Assembly: GCA_011041825.1 (NCBI GenBank)
Contig: DRAO01000453.1
Location: 1 to 5,357, forward strand
Direction: 5' to 3'
Source of the DNA: Chloroflexota bacterium
Lineage (GTDB): Bacteria; Chloroflexota; Anaerolineae; SpSt-600
DNA length: 5,357 nucleotides
Positions 5,155-5,357 of the stretch are shown here, piece by piece. A model generated the notes under the pieces. The model was given only the letters and a program-made list of their open reading frames with translations. It made no database searches and was not told the DNA's origin. Made by a program: the position numbers and the translations under genes. The first letter of the stretch is position 1. Every line of letters begins with the position of its first letter.

Positions 5155-5357
5155 CTTTCCATACCTCTTTCCGAGGGTGTTGAAAAACTCCGGGGTTGGA
5201 AACTACTCCGCAGGCCAGGGATAGAAAAAAGGGAGTGTTTTCTCGTGCGGGGGCTTCGCCCCCGCACGAGAAAACACTCCCTTTTTTCTATCCCTAGCCT
5301 GCGGAGTGGTTTCCAACCCCGGAGTTTTTCAACACCCTCGGAAAGAGGTATGGAAAG
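5155..5357. mobile_element. Near-perfect 203-bp palindrome, MITE-like or IS-derived foldback
   Basis: Bases 5155-5254 pair with 5258-5357 around a TTC loop at 5255-5257. Of 100 positions, 98 are Watson-Crick; the exceptions are T5204 opposite G5308 and C5216 opposite A5296. The arms contain GAGGGTGTTGAAAAACTCCG, which resembles the ends of some transposase-type insertion sequences, although I cannot name a family. No reading frame is present. The right arm runs to the last base of the window, so the true boundary and any target duplication cannot be seen. Alternatives are two abutting inverted IS ends or an assembly fold-back at a contig edge. The two mismatches argue against a simple artefactual copy. 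Confidence 0.7.
5225..5287. terminator. Bidirectional intrinsic-terminator-like core of the palindrome
   Basis: A perfect 24-bp GC-rich stem (5231-5254 with 5258-5281) with a 3-base loop is flanked by AAAAAA (5225-5230) on the left and TTTTTT (5282-5287) on the right. On either strand a transcript would form a strong hairpin followed by six U residues. This would stop transcription leftward toward mvaA and rightward out of the window. The activity is inferred from form. Confidence 0.6.

Noticed and set aside
5155..5357. Hairpin telomere of a linear replicon
   Set aside because: Reading around a closed hairpin end would give exactly complementary arms. Two positions differ, and a terminator-like core with IS-like arms fits a foldback element better.

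Overview
The window looks like bacterial chromosomal DNA of moderately high GC. It carries four confidently recognised protein genes, and two strongly folded, mobile-element-like structures lie at its two ends. A PcrA-type helicase, a small TatA translocase and a single-domain class II HMG-CoA reductase (mevalonate pathway) together would fit Chloroflexota or a similar deep-branching, often thermophilic bacterium. That assignment is inference from gene content and sequence style only; no phylogenetic marker was tested.

Left end (1-215): there is no gene. Positions 17-210 form a foldback element bounded by a perfect 12-bp inverted repeat (17-28 with 199-210). Inside it are a 10-bp hairpin (59-83), two tandem 33-nt hairpin units (96-161) and a further hairpin (172-193). 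The two units sit in a potential four-way junction (93-160) with no unpaired junction base. The element begins 5 bases beyond the helicase stop codon.

Middle, leftward operon (3507 down to 216): a family 9 (heptosyltransferase-type) glycosyltransferase overlaps the start of pcrA by 26 bp. The pcrA ribosome binding site lies inside the glycosyltransferase gene, so the two are probably co-transcribed and translationally coupled.

Divergent promoter region (3508-3627): this holds a clear TATAAT promoter and ribosome binding site for tatA, which starts with TTG at 3628 and is only 59 codons long. Three direct copies of AGCATCA surround that promoter.

Right part (3804-5084): mvaA, class II HMG-CoA reductase, runs leftward from its own TTG/TATAAT promoter and converges on tatA. 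The two genes share a palindromic TTAA as stop codons.

Right end (5155-5357): a near-perfect palindrome has 100-base arms, a 3-base TTC loop and 98 of 100 positions paired. It runs to the last base of the window, has a bidirectional intrinsic-terminator-like core, and starts 3 bases upstream of the mvaA -35 element. It is probably a MITE-like or IS-derived foldback element, or a contig-edge structure.

The genes serve separate housekeeping roles: DNA repair, surface glycan synthesis, protein export and isoprenoid precursor synthesis. I see no coherent new protein system. The parts most worth a second look are the two folded DNA structures and the promoter repeats.
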